From assembly GCF_009697385.1 (NCBI RefSeq), contig NZ_VUNL01000003.1, forward strand, positions 62,001-126,000: a DNA stretch of 64,000 bases. The letters are read 5' to 3'. Each line of letters opens with the position of its first letter. Within the stretch, counting starts at the first letter, position 1. This stretch comes from Wylensekiella montiformis. GTDB lineage: Bacteria; Bacillota; Negativicutes; Selenomonadales; Selenomonadaceae. Below are positions 31,991 to 40,132 of this stretch, in pieces. The notes below the pieces were generated by a model. The model saw nothing but the letters and a program-made list of their open reading frames with translations, did not search any database and had not been told where the DNA came from. Position numbers and translations under genes: made by a program.

Positions 31991-33095
31991 AAGCGTTACC
32001 TCCATGATTCGTGTTTAGTTCCGATGTATCGCAGGATGCACCGGAGGAATATTGATAGTAGGCGGAACAGGTTCCTTCCCGGGATACCATGCAGGCACCG
32101 ACCGGATGATCCGGGGTACAAACTTTCCCGTAGAGCGGACAATCGGTTGGCTGGCACTTGCCCTGCAAAATCTCTCCGCATCGGCAGGCGGGATTGGCGT
32201 GACTGATCAGGTCGGGGATGGAAAAGCGCCGACGCGCGTCAAACGCGGCATATTCCGGACGCAGCTTCATTCCGCTTCCCGTCATCGTGCCGAGCCCGCG
32301 CCACTCAGCATCGCATGGCTGCATATAGGTACTTGTCAGTTTTTGTGCAGCAGGATTTCCCTCTTCACGAACCACGCGTGGATACGCGTTGATCAGGAAG
32401 GGGCGTTTTTTTTGAACGTTTTTTATGATGACGGCCAGTGCGGTCAGAAGCTCATTGGCTGTAAATCCGGCGACAGCACCGGAGATGTCATTTTTCTTGG
32501 CCAGCATGTGAAGTTTCCGGGTTCCCGTGATGGCGCAGACATGGCCGGGATAAAGGTAGGCATCGCAGCTTTTTGCCATGGCGAGGTAAGCGGCATCCAT
32601 GGTTTTGTTCGCTGTCAGCAGCATGAAATTTTTGAGCTCTGCGTTTTTTGCCCGCCGGACAGCCAGACAGGAGGCTGGCGTAGTGGTTTCGAATCCCACG
32701 GAAAGAAAAACAATCTGTTCATCCGGATGCTCCTGTGCGTAGGTGATGGCATCGAGCGGGGTGTAGACGACTTGGACTTTTGCACCTTTTGCCCGTGCCT
32801 CTCCGAGATTCATATTGGTTCCCGGAACGCGCACGAGGTCGCCGAAGGTGCAGATGGTGACGTGTTCGGAGCAGGCCAGATAGATGGCTTCATCAATGAA
32901 GCGGATTGGCGTGACGCAGACCGGACAGCCCGGCCCGGATATCAGATCGATGTCGGGAGGAAGAAGCTGACGCAGACCAAGACGGAAGATTTCATGCGTA
33001 TGTGTTCCGCAGACTTCCATGATGCGCAGCCGTGGTCCGTGGTAACTTGTGATGATCTGACGGGCTCTGCCTTGAATCGATTTCTGCGGACTCAT
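31983..33095 (-). CDS. hypD: HypD, Fe(CN)2CO scaffold with 4Fe-4S cluster
   Basis: HypD, with HypC, holds the Fe(CN)2CO unit while ligands are attached. The 370-residue protein carries all hallmark motifs: MEVCGTHTHEIFR (about residues 26-38), SGPGCPVCVTP (about 53-63), GFETTTPA, and the C-terminal 4Fe-4S cysteines in ACRCGEILQGKCQPTDC with further Cys at KVC, GAC and GTC. Start is coupled to hypC by ATGA overlap. Intact motifs argue for a working enzyme. Confidence 0.97.
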   Translation of the reverse strand: MSPQKSIQGRARQIITSYHGPRLRIMEVCGTHTHEIFRLGLRQLLPPDIDLISGPGCPVCVTPIRFIDEAIYLACSEHVTICTFGDLVRVPGTNMNLGEARAKGAKVQVVYTPLDAITYAQEHPDEQIVFLSVGFETTTPASCLAVRRAKNAELKNFMLLTANKTMDAAYLAMAKSCDAYLYPGHVCAITGTRKLHMLAKKNDISGAVAGFTANELLTALAVIIKNVQKKRPFLINAYPRVVREEGNPAAQKLTSTYMQPCDAEWRGLGTMTGSGMKLRPEYAAFDARRRFSIPDLISHANPACRCGEILQGKCQPTDCPLYGKVCTPDHPVGACMVSREGTCSAYYQYSSGASCDTSELNTNHGGNAYV

Positions 33096-33301
33096 GATAA
33101 TGTCTCCATGACGGAAGAGGTTTCGTCTTCGTCATTATCCGTGATTTTTGCGATGGCGATGCCGGCATGAACCATGACATAATCACCGGGGTCGAGCGAA
33201 TCGAGCAGTTCAGCAGAGACTTCCCTGCGCGCTCCCGAGGCGTCTACGACAGCCATGCCGTCCTTGACGCGGATTACTTTTGCTGGCAAACCTACACACA
33301 T
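33092..33301 (-). CDS. hypC: HypC-family chaperone
   Basis: HypC shuttles the Fe(CN)2CO group from HypD to the target apoprotein. The 69-residue protein starts MCVGLPAKVI, with the obligatory Cys2 after the initiator Met, followed by the OB-like fold pattern AVVDASGARREVSAELLD and GDYVMVHAGIAIAKI. It overlaps hypD by four bases. The target protein in this locus is unknown; nitrogenase-like proteins are the only neighbours. Confidence 0.96.
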   Translation of the reverse strand: MCVGLPAKVIRVKDGMAVVDASGARREVSAELLDSLDPGDYVMVHAGIAIAKITDNDEDETSSVMETLS

Positions 33302-33358
33302 AATGAAATCCTTCTTTCCTGAAAATGATGGGATATGATGATAAAAAACTTAAGCAGG

Positions 33359-35677
33359 TCATGATGGAGCTGCGCTGAGATGATAAAGCGCGGCCATTGC
33401 CTGTCCCAGACAAAGTCCTCCGTCATTGGGCGGAATCTGACTGTGCAGCAGAACGCGGAATCCCGCGCGATCAAGACGTTGTTTGGCTTCCTTCAAGAGC
33501 AGCAGATTTTGAAAAACGCCGCCGCTAAGCGCGACTGTGGATAATCCGGTTTTTTCCCGGGCTTCCCGGCAGGCAGAAACGATCATCTGGGCGATGCCGA
33601 TATGAAAGAGATACGCCAGCGCGCGGCTGTCCTCACCAGCCAGTCGCTTTGTGGTAAGAGTGGAAAAGAGCTGTCCGGTCGGCAAAAGGAACCGGTCTTT
33701 TTGCTGCTGCAAGACCGGATTTTGCAGTTTGAGCGGCGCTTCCGCATGATTGTCCAGCCACTCTTCTGCTGCGAATTGAAGGGACATGGCGGATTCTCCT
33801 TCAAACGTGGAACGGCGGCGGATCCCGAGCAATGCGCTGACGGCATCAAAAAGGCGTCCGGCACTCGTCGATATCACGGTGTTTATCTGATGATGAAGCA
33901 GAAAGTTCATCGCGGAAAATTCGTGCGGATTACACAGCTGAAGCTTTTCGGCGATTTTTTCCGCTTCTTCCTTTCCGCGCAGATCATACAGCAGAGCGAG
34001 TGCGATGCGCCATCCTTCCCTGCTGGAACGGTCGCCGCCTGCCTGACGGAATGGCTCGATAGATCCAAGCCGCCGGAATGTATGGCAGGAAGCGGCAAGG
34101 ATCTCTCCGCCCCAGATGGTTCCGTCCCCGCCATATCCGGTTCCGTCAAAGGAAACACCGATAACGGGGGTATGGATATCATTTTCCGCCATACAGGACA
34201 AAATATGTGCATAATGATGTTGAACTGGAAAAAGGGGCATCCCCAGCTCACGGGCTGCCGCAGTGGTATTGTAACGGGGATGAAGGTCGCAGCCAACGAG
34301 AACGGGCCGTGTTTCGAGAAGGGCCTCCATGAGGCGGACCGAGTCTTTTAGTGCGGATATGGTTCGCAGATCGGACATATCACCGATATAAGGAGAGGGA
34401 TAGAATAATCCGTTCCGGCTGAGGCAGAACGTGTTTTTCAGCTCGCCGCCTATGCCGAGGACCTGGCCTTCCATTTTGGGGCTGATGATAAAGGGGAGCG
34501 GAGCGAAACCGCGGCTCCGGCGAATCATATATGGTTTTCCTTCAAACCAGTCCATGACGGTGTCGTCTGCGCGCAGCCGGATGCGGCGGTTGTGAGACAG
34601 GATGACATCGCACAGCGGAGCGAGGGCTTCCTGTGCTTCCTGATCATTATGGCAGATCGGAGCTCCTGCCGGATTGCCGCTTGTCATGACGAGCGCGTCT
34701 GGCAGCGAAAGGCCGTCCGGATAGTCAAAGAGAAGCATGTGAATTGGCGTATAGGGGAGCATGACACCGATTTTCGGATTGCCGGGGGCAATACTCGGAG
34801 CCAGAGGCGCATCCTGATTTTTGCGCAGCAGCAGGATGGGCTTCTGATGTCCGGTTAGAACTTCTTCCTGCCCGGGTTCAAGCCGGCAGGAACGATGGAC
34901 CGATTCGATATTCCGCATCATGACAGCGAATGGTTTGACCGGACGATGCTTGAGGCGGCGAAGCCGGGCAACCGCTTTTTCGTTCGTTGCGTCGCAGCAG
35001 AGATGAAAGCCGCCGATTCCCTTGATTGCCGCAATACCTCCCTGGGCCAGAACACGGCGTACCGTTTTTATTGCTTCATCCCGGCGGATGGTTTCTTTGC
35101 CCAGAAGATAGACCTCTGGGCCGCAGTGGTTGCAGCAGACAGGCTGGGCATCATAGCGCCGGTCATCAGGGGTGGTGTATTCCTCCTGACATTCAGGGCA
35201 CATAGGGAATTCCTTCATACTGGTGCGTTCGCGGTCATAGGGCATAGCGTCAAGGATGGTCAGACGCGGACCGCAGGCCGTGCAGTTGATGAAAGGATGG
35301 AGGTACCGGCGGTTTTTCGGGTCAAACAGTTCCTCACGGCATTTATCACAGGTGGCGATATCCGGCGAAACAAAAATATCTCCCTGCTCTCTGGCGCTTT
35401 CGATAATAGAAAATCGTTCAAATACCGGCTCTTTTTCGTTGCTTTCCAGCTGTTGTACATCCATTTTCAGGATGCTGGAGCGTTCCGGTGCCTTATTTCG
35501 GAGATTCTGCCGGAATTCTTCGAGGTCGGCTTCTGTACCTTCTGCATCGATTTCAACATAGGGACCTTTATTGCATACAGTACCGCAAATATGGCAGGAA
35601 ACGGCCAGACGGCTGACAAACGGACGAAAACCGACGCCCTGGACGATTCCATAAATTTTGATATTCCAACGTGACAT
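33359..35677 (-). CDS. hypF: HypF carbamoyltransferase
   Basis: HypF uses carbamoyl phosphate and ATP to carbamoylate the C-terminal Cys of HypE. The 772-residue protein has all domains in order: acylphosphatase (about 1-90, GIVQGVGFRPFVSRLA), two zinc fingers of the form CxxC-x18-CxxC (CDKC...CTAC and CPEC...CNHC, about residues 109-185), a YrdC-like domain (about 200-385, GGIAAIKGIGGFHLC) and a Kae1-like domain with the metal motif HHYAHILSC (about residue 490) and GVSFDGTGYGGDG. Full length argues for function. It lies 18 bases after copy C and 57 bases before hypC, in the same operon. Confidence 0.97.
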   Translation of the reverse strand: MSRWNIKIYGIVQGVGFRPFVSRLAVSCHICGTVCNKGPYVEIDAEGTEADLEEFRQNLRNKAPERSSILKMDVQQLESNEKEPVFERFSIIESAREQGDIFVSPDIATCDKCREELFDPKNRRYLHPFINCTACGPRLTILDAMPYDRERTSMKEFPMCPECQEEYTTPDDRRYDAQPVCCNHCGPEVYLLGKETIRRDEAIKTVRRVLAQGGIAAIKGIGGFHLCCDATNEKAVARLRRLKHRPVKPFAVMMRNIESVHRSCRLEPGQEEVLTGHQKPILLLRKNQDAPLAPSIAPGNPKIGVMLPYTPIHMLLFDYPDGLSLPDALVMTSGNPAGAPICHNDQEAQEALAPLCDVILSHNRRIRLRADDTVMDWFEGKPYMIRRSRGFAPLPFIISPKMEGQVLGIGGELKNTFCLSRNGLFYPSPYIGDMSDLRTISALKDSVRLMEALLETRPVLVGCDLHPRYNTTAAARELGMPLFPVQHHYAHILSCMAENDIHTPVIGVSFDGTGYGGDGTIWGGEILAASCHTFRRLGSIEPFRQAGGDRSSREGWRIALALLYDLRGKEEAEKIAEKLQLCNPHEFSAMNFLLHHQINTVISTSAGRLFDAVSALLGIRRRSTFEGESAMSLQFAAEEWLDNHAEAPLKLQNPVLQQQKDRFLLPTGQLFSTLTTKRLAGEDSRALAYLFHIGIAQMIVSACREAREKTGLSTVALSGGVFQNLLLLKEAKQRLDRAGFRVLLHSQIPPNDGGLCLGQAMAALYHLSAAPS

Positions 35678-35695
35678 ACAAAGTACCTCATTTGT

Positions 35696-36784
35696 TTAAA
35701 CAGATATCTTGGCAGTGGCAGGAGAGCCAGACGCGGCAAAATGCGGCAGAGGGATGAAGTGTCCATGGAAGTCCGGCAGGGCGCGGAGCATCAGTTCGTC
35801 AGCGGCCAGATAGTCAAAGGGTTCCGTTTGAAGGAATTGACAGAGGGAATCTTCTTCTTCCAACAGCTGGTCGTCCTTTTCTGCAAGCTGGTCTGCCTGT
35901 TCGAAGAACGTGGCGCAGCAGATGGCCCCTTGATGTCCCTTTTGCCGGAGAAAGCCGCGCAGAGAATTGGCAAAAATCTGCTGATGGACGATCAGAACCC
36001 TGCTGTCTGACGGGATAGACGAGAGGGCAGCGGATTCCTCAAAAAATTCGGCAGGAATTGAGACTTCATAGGGAATGTCAAATTGTGCAGCAAAAAAACG
36101 GGCTGCAGGAAGCCCCATGGGAGAGACGACAAGATTTTTCCGGAATTGGCCGGCCTGCTGAAAATCCTCCAACCGGTCATAGCAGCGAATGTCCTGCCAG
36201 CTTTGGCGATGAAGGATCGATATCAGGCGGTGCGCCTCTTTTGCCGTGAAATCGAGCGGTGTCAGACCGAGTACACCGAGCGTTCCCTGCTTGCCGTTTT
36301 GTGATTCATTTGCGGGCCGTTGTCGCTCTTTTTTCGGTGCGAACATGCGGCTCAGTGCCAGCAGCGCTTTTGCGCCGCCCTGATCATATTTTTGGGTTCC
36401 GTTGCTGTCGATGGCGATAGCCGGCCGGTGAACTGCATTTTGTATCATGCGTGTGAGTGCGTGGTAATCGGTTCCGATGACAGCAGGAACCGGTGTGCCG
36501 ATCAAGGCAATGAAGCGGGGGTCAAACATAAGGCAAGCCTGACGGATCTTTTCTATGAGTTTGTCATCCCGCCCCATAATTGCATCCATATCTCGCAGGC
36601 CGGCGCTGAATACAGCGCTCCTGCTGCCGTTTTGCTGCCATCGTGGCTCGTCAAATCCGCAGATGTTTCCGGCACAGCCTCCTGCATCCACAATGATAAC
36701 CATGCCGCCAAGCGGATAAAGCACGGAAGCGGCGCCGGATGTATCCGGTGCAAAGGGCGGCAGATAAAGACGAAGTCCTTTCAT
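35696..36784 (-). CDS. Nitrogenase component 1-like protein (copy C, cysteine-depleted)
   Basis: This 362-residue protein is a paralogue of copy A. Aligned by eye, DTSGAASVLYPLGGMVII corresponds to the first Cys motif of copy A but has Ala instead of Cys. DAGGCAGNICGFDEPRW keeps the middle Cys and adds a second (about residues 36 and 41). FIALIGTPVPAVIGTDYH has Ala in place of the third Cys. It thus lacks two of the three cluster ligands of copy A, similar in spirit to NifE/NifN-type scaffolds that diverged from NifD/K. The start at 36784 overlaps the copy D stop (ATGA) and has GAGGAG upstream. Function unknown. Confidence 0.82.
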   Translation of the reverse strand: MKGLRLYLPPFAPDTSGAASVLYPLGGMVIIVDAGGCAGNICGFDEPRWQQNGSRSAVFSAGLRDMDAIMGRDDKLIEKIRQACLMFDPRFIALIGTPVPAVIGTDYHALTRMIQNAVHRPAIAIDSNGTQKYDQGGAKALLALSRMFAPKKERQRPANESQNGKQGTLGVLGLTPLDFTAKEAHRLISILHRQSWQDIRCYDRLEDFQQAGQFRKNLVVSPMGLPAARFFAAQFDIPYEVSIPAEFFEESAALSSIPSDSRVLIVHQQIFANSLRGFLRQKGHQGAICCATFFEQADQLAEKDDQLLEEEDSLCQFLQTEPFDYLAADELMLRALPDFHGHFIPLPHFAASGSPATAKISV

Positions 36785-38106
36785 CGTGCATTCTCCTCTC
36801 TGTGCCGGGCTTTCATGGTCTGCGTCATAGACCGGAATAAACCGCATACCGCTTGATAGCCGAAGGGCTGTGTTTCCTCGTTCCAAAGAACATGAGCGGC
36901 ATGCGGATGATAGTAGCAGGCATCTGCTCCAATGGCCAGATCTACCGGATGATCGCTTTCCCGTTCATTCAGCATAGAAGGGGAAAGATTGGTATAGAGC
37001 CGCGTATCCGGTGAACAGTCGGCAAGGCGCCGGATATAGAAAAAATCGGACGGCAGAGGGATGGCATAAATCTCCTTTACATGAAGACCGGCGCGTACAA
37101 GTGCGAGAGCGAGTTCGAAGGGATCGGCATTCAAGCGGCTGCCAACGGCGATCGCAATAGAGGGATGCATTGTACAAAATTCGTGCTGTGCCGTTTCTGC
37201 TTCCTGACGGTCAGGAATAGCCGGAAGTTCTGCTCCGATGATGCGGGCAAATCCTTCATATTGCCGTGCAATTTTATCGATTTCATAAAGGCGCTTCAGC
37301 TCAATCGCCGGTATATTCAAGGTCTTGCGAAACCAGTCCGCAGCATGACGCGCTTCAGGGTTTAGAACCAGGTTGAAATTCGCGGCCGATAATTTTTCGT
37401 AATCCGAAAAGTCTTTACAGCATGCCAGTTCGCCGATATGCCGAATCCCCAGTTTTTGCAGGAGGGCAAAAAGCTCGCTGTCCGGCGCGATCGGTGAAAA
37501 ATAACCCAGAAGATTTGCCTGATTGGCGCGTTTTTTCCGCGGCTTCAGCAGACTGTATACAGTCTGACGGACAGCGGTCATGGGAGGGAGACGGCTTTCC
37601 CGCGTCAGGGCATACATATAACAAGGGCGGGCAGGAATCGCTGTGCGGTCTTCGATCTGTCGGCATATCCGATCCATATCGGTTCCGAGCAGGGCGTCGA
37701 CGCAGGTGATGCAGATCATGAGAACCGTAGGAGGTGTGGGCCGGCTGTGAATGAATATCTCGGCTGCTTCCGGAATCTTTTTCAGATGTTTTCCCGTTAC
37801 AATATCATTTTCTGACAGCATGAGATACGCAAAGCGCGTTCCGTATCCGCCGGGAGCCTGCAGCGCTTTTGTGTTGCGCCCGCAGCAGCCGGGGGCGATC
37901 AGCATCATGATGCTGCCGGGAACAGCCAGTCCCGCGCGTTTTACGCCGAATCCCTGAGCGCCGGGAGAGTTAAAGTCAAGTGCCGCCGGAGAATTGTAGA
38001 TCAGTTGCGTATCCGTTCGCAGTTCTGTGGGAATCTGTTCGGGGCCAAGGTCAGAAAGCGCCTTTATCGTCAATGAATAAGGGAGGGGGTGTTTTTTGTC
38101 CTGCAT
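36781..38106 (-). CDS. Nitrogenase component 1-like protein (copy D)
   Basis: This 441-residue protein is the likely partner of copy C. Features of the superfamily are SPGAQGFGVKRAGLAVPGS, MMLIAPGCCGRNTKALQ (Cys74 and 75), LSENDIVTGKHLKKIPEA (compare the GGxEKL/NDIVFG segment of nitrogenase chains) and LMICITCVDALLGTDMDRI (Cys132 and 135). The second domain contains NLLGYFSPIAPDSELFALL. It has the same length and layout as copy B, but no Cys-rich tail. It follows the NifH-like gene by 66 bases and is coupled to copy C. Cofactor and substrate are unknown. Confidence 0.83.
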   Translation of the reverse strand: MQDKKHPLPYSLTIKALSDLGPEQIPTELRTDTQLIYNSPAALDFNSPGAQGFGVKRAGLAVPGSIMMLIAPGCCGRNTKALQAPGGYGTRFAYLMLSENDIVTGKHLKKIPEAAEIFIHSRPTPPTVLMICITCVDALLGTDMDRICRQIEDRTAIPARPCYMYALTRESRLPPMTAVRQTVYSLLKPRKKRANQANLLGYFSPIAPDSELFALLQKLGIRHIGELACCKDFSDYEKLSAANFNLVLNPEARHAADWFRKTLNIPAIELKRLYEIDKIARQYEGFARIIGAELPAIPDRQEAETAQHEFCTMHPSIAIAVGSRLNADPFELALALVRAGLHVKEIYAIPLPSDFFYIRRLADCSPDTRLYTNLSPSMLNERESDHPVDLAIGADACYYHPHAAHVLWNEETQPFGYQAVCGLFRSMTQTMKARHREENAR

Positions 38107-38172
38107 GCCGCCGTCACATCTCTTTCTGTTTCGTAATACGATGCCTCTTACAAGCAGGCATCCGTTCCTTTT

Positions 38173-38934
38173 TTATCCGATTTCCTGTTCTGCAGCGAGA
38201 GAGACGGCCAGCCGCAAAAATTTTTGGCTGATCGGCAGATCCGGATCGGCCTCGATCACCGTCATGCCGCGCTCTTCGCAGCGATTGATGGCATCGCTGC
38301 GCGGGATGTCCGCAAGAATGGGAAGTCCGTGCGCCTGCGCAAAGGCATCGACTTTTTTCTGTTCGTCGGGAACATTGCGGCGGTTAAAGAGGATTCCGCG
38401 CACTTTTGCGTAGCCGCGGTCGGCAAAATTTTCCACAGCACTGGCGATGTTGTTGGCTGCGTAAAGCGACATTTTTTCGCCCGAGGTTACGATGAGAACA
38501 TCCTCGGCATATCCTTCACGGATCGGTGCGGCAAAGCCGCCGCAGACCACATCGCCCAGTACGTCATAGAGTACGATATCCGGCCGGAATGTTTCGAACA
38601 AATTTAAGTCGTCCAGCAGGTTGAATGTGGCAATGATCCCGCGTCCCGCACAGCCGAGGCCCGGAGTAGGCCCGCCGGTTTCAATGCACAAAACGCCGCC
38701 AAATCCGGTCCGGGCGATATCCTCCAGACGATCTGGTTCCCGATCATAGCTGCGCATATAGCCCATGACGGACTGCAGAGGCTGTCCTCCTAGAAGGTTG
38801 ATGGTTGAATCGGCTTTCGGATCACAGCCGATTTGTATAACCCGTTTGCCGAGCGTAGCGAATGCTGCGGAAAGATTGGCGGTCATTGTCGATTTTCCAA
38901 TGCCGCCTTTGCCATAAATTGCAATTTTTTGCAT
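38173..38934 (-). CDS. NifH-like nitrogenase reductase (Fe protein homologue)
   Basis: NifH-type proteins are ATP-driven 4Fe-4S reductases that feed electrons to component 1 proteins. The 253-residue protein begins [20 protein letters not shown] (Walker A), has [10 protein letters not shown] (about residues 36-45) and retains both cluster cysteines in [10 protein letters not shown] (about 95) and [14 protein letters not shown] (about 131). The Arg used for ADP-ribosylation in NifH (GCAGRG) is present. It is slightly shorter than NifH (about 275-295) and closer in size to BchL/CfbC-type reductases. It is the first gene of the operon, with GGAGG before the ATG, and presumably serves both component 1 pairs. 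Confidence 0.94.
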   Translation of the reverse strand: MQKIAIYGKGGIGKSTMTANLSAAFATLGKRVIQIGCDPKADSTINLLGGQPLQSVMGYMRSYDREPDRLEDIARTGFGGVLCIETGGPTPGLGCAGRGIIATFNLLDDLNLFETFRPDIVLYDVLGDVVCGGFAAPIREGYAEDVLIVTSGEKMSLYAANNIASAVENFADRGYAKVRGILFNRRNVPDEQKKVDAFAQAHGLPILADIPRSDAINRCEERGMTVIEADPDLPISQKFLRLAVSLAAEQEIG

Positions 38935-39126
38935 GATGAAGCCTCCGTAATCCTGATGTCTGTTTCTTATTATATCGTTTTCTGTCGTATATTTCTACCG
39001 TTTGACGAAAAGTTATAAACCGATTTACTATTGTTCATAAAATCCTTACGAAAATCCGAAAATGTTGCGAAAAATAAAATTTATAGAAAAATGAAAAAGG
39101 GGGTATTTTTTTCTTTATAAATATGA
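38935..39126. promoter_or_regulatory. AT-rich upstream region of the nitrogenase-like operon
   Basis: On the - strand a TATAAT box (38974-38969) lies about 35 bases before the nifH-like start, but no good -35 hexamer sits 16-18 bases upstream of it, which suggests dependence on an activator or alternative sigma factor. The sequence from 39000 to 39126 is AT-rich with long A and T tracts. I see no gene in it. Confidence 0.45.
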
Positions 39127-39346
39127 TATACTAAAGGCGTCGATAGGAATGAAACCGGCTATCCCACCGGTTTGCATCGGAACCTATCGGTCTCTTCTCT
39201 GGAAACTTATCCCAGTTTCCAGTATCCCATTTCCTTACATCTTTTTTAGACAGAGACGGAGTCAGTGGAGTGACTCCGTCTCTTCGTATGCAGAAAAAGA
39301 AAACCGATTCCTAACGCGCTATGAACCGGTTTTCCTTTTTATCATA
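39127..39346 (+). ncRNA. Candidate structured small RNA between the ABC and nitrogenase-like operons
   Basis: On the + strand an extended -10 (TG-A-TATACT, 39124-39132) predicts a start near 39139. From there three strong hairpins follow: a P1 CGATAGG/CCTATCG (39140-39146 with 39183-39189) enclosing AAACCGG/CCGGTTT, then CTGGAAACT/AGTTTCCAG (about 39199-39222), then a perfect 13-bp stem (39252-39264 with 39271-39283). A terminator closes the unit at 39299-39346. The loops and the linker present TATCCCA, ATCCCA and TATCCCA. No reading frame is convincing. Read on the other strand the loops are GGGATA. Orientation and function are inferences; no known RNA family was recognised. Confidence 0.45.
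39299..39346. terminator. Bidirectional terminator after the ABC transporter operon
   Basis: GAAAACCG/CGGTTTTC arms around an 18-20-base loop have T-rich sequence following on either strand. On the - strand it ends the transporter operon; on the + strand it could end the candidate small RNA. Confidence 0.7.
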
Positions 39347-39357
39347 TCCGCCGTATA

Positions 39358-40131
39358 TCAGATGTAATACTCGGTTTTGTCTTCCGGCTTGAGTGAGAAG
39401 GATTGGAAAACACGATCGCGGACATGGAGGAAATCCGGACTGGTGCGATCGCGCTGTCCGTGGAGATCCACGGGAAGGATGGCCTTGATATGGCCGGGAT
39501 TTGGCGTCATGATAACGATGCGATCCGCTAATACTACGGACTCGTCGATATCGTGTGTTACGAAGATAATCGTTTTGTGCTGCTGGCGGCAGATCGAAGA
39601 AATCTCATCCTGCAGATTCATGCGCGTCAGGGCATCGAGTGCGGCAAACGGTTCATCCATAAACAAGATGTCCGGATCCACAGCCAGAGCACGGGCGATG
39701 GCTACGCGCTGCTGCATGCCGCCGGACAATTCCGCCGGATGATGATGGCGAAAATCCTGTAGTCCGACGAGCTTTAAGTAATGTTCCGCGATTTCATGCC
39801 GCTTATCCGCGGGGATGTGCAGGCTTTCCAGCCCCAGTTCGACATTCTTTTCCACGGTTCGCCAGGGGAGCAGCCCGTAATTTTGAAAGATCGTGACATT
39901 GCGAATCGTCGGGGCAGTAATCGGTTTTCCGCCTATGGATACGGTTCCTTCCGTTACCCGGTCAAAACCGGCGAGAATATTGAGCAGCGTGCTTTTTCCG
40001 CAGCCGGAAGGGCCGAGCAGGCAGATGAATTCGCCCTGTTCAATTTGCAGATCTACGTGGCTGAGTGCCTGAAAGACCTGATCTTTTTGACGATACGTTC
40101 GGGAAACATCGTGGATTTCAATATAACTCAT
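39358..40131 (-). CDS. ABC transporter ATP-binding protein (SsuB/TauB/NrtD-type)
   Basis: This is the ATPase of an importer of the nitrate/sulfonate/taurine family. The 257-residue protein shows Walker A (LLGPSGCGKSTLLNILAGF, about residues 36-54), the family-specific IFQNYGLLPWRTVEKNV, signature motif LSGGMQQRVAIARALAV and Walker B ILFMDEPFAALD. The start at 40131 follows AAGGAG; the frame is open further, but inside the permease gene. It is the last gene of the transporter operon. Confidence 0.93.
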   Translation of the reverse strand: MSYIEIHDVSRTYRQKDQVFQALSHVDLQIEQGEFICLLGPSGCGKSTLLNILAGFDRVTEGTVSIGGKPITAPTIRNVTIFQNYGLLPWRTVEKNVELGLESLHIPADKRHEIAEHYLKLVGLQDFRHHHPAELSGGMQQRVAIARALAVDPDILFMDEPFAALDALTRMNLQDEISSICRQQHKTIIFVTHDIDESVVLADRIVIMTPNPGHIKAILPVDLHGQRDRTSPDFLHVRDRVFQSFSLKPEDKTEYYI

Positions 40132-40132
40132 A

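Noticed and set aside
32052..33170. A 372-codon + strand frame opposite hypD/hypC
   Set aside because: HypD and HypC motifs on the - strand are unmistakable; this frame is a codon-bias shadow without a ribosome site.
38173..38934. The NifH-like gene considered as a CooC-type Ni-insertion ATPase for CooS
   Set aside because: It has both NifH cluster cysteines and the GCAGRG motif and is the first gene of the component 1-like operon; CooC proteins lack that pattern.
28373..38934. The locus considered as a true nitrogen-fixation (nif) cluster
   Set aside because: There is no nifB, the component 1 proteins are shorter than NifD/NifK and lack their overall sequence, and hyp genes are interleaved instead of nif accessory genes.
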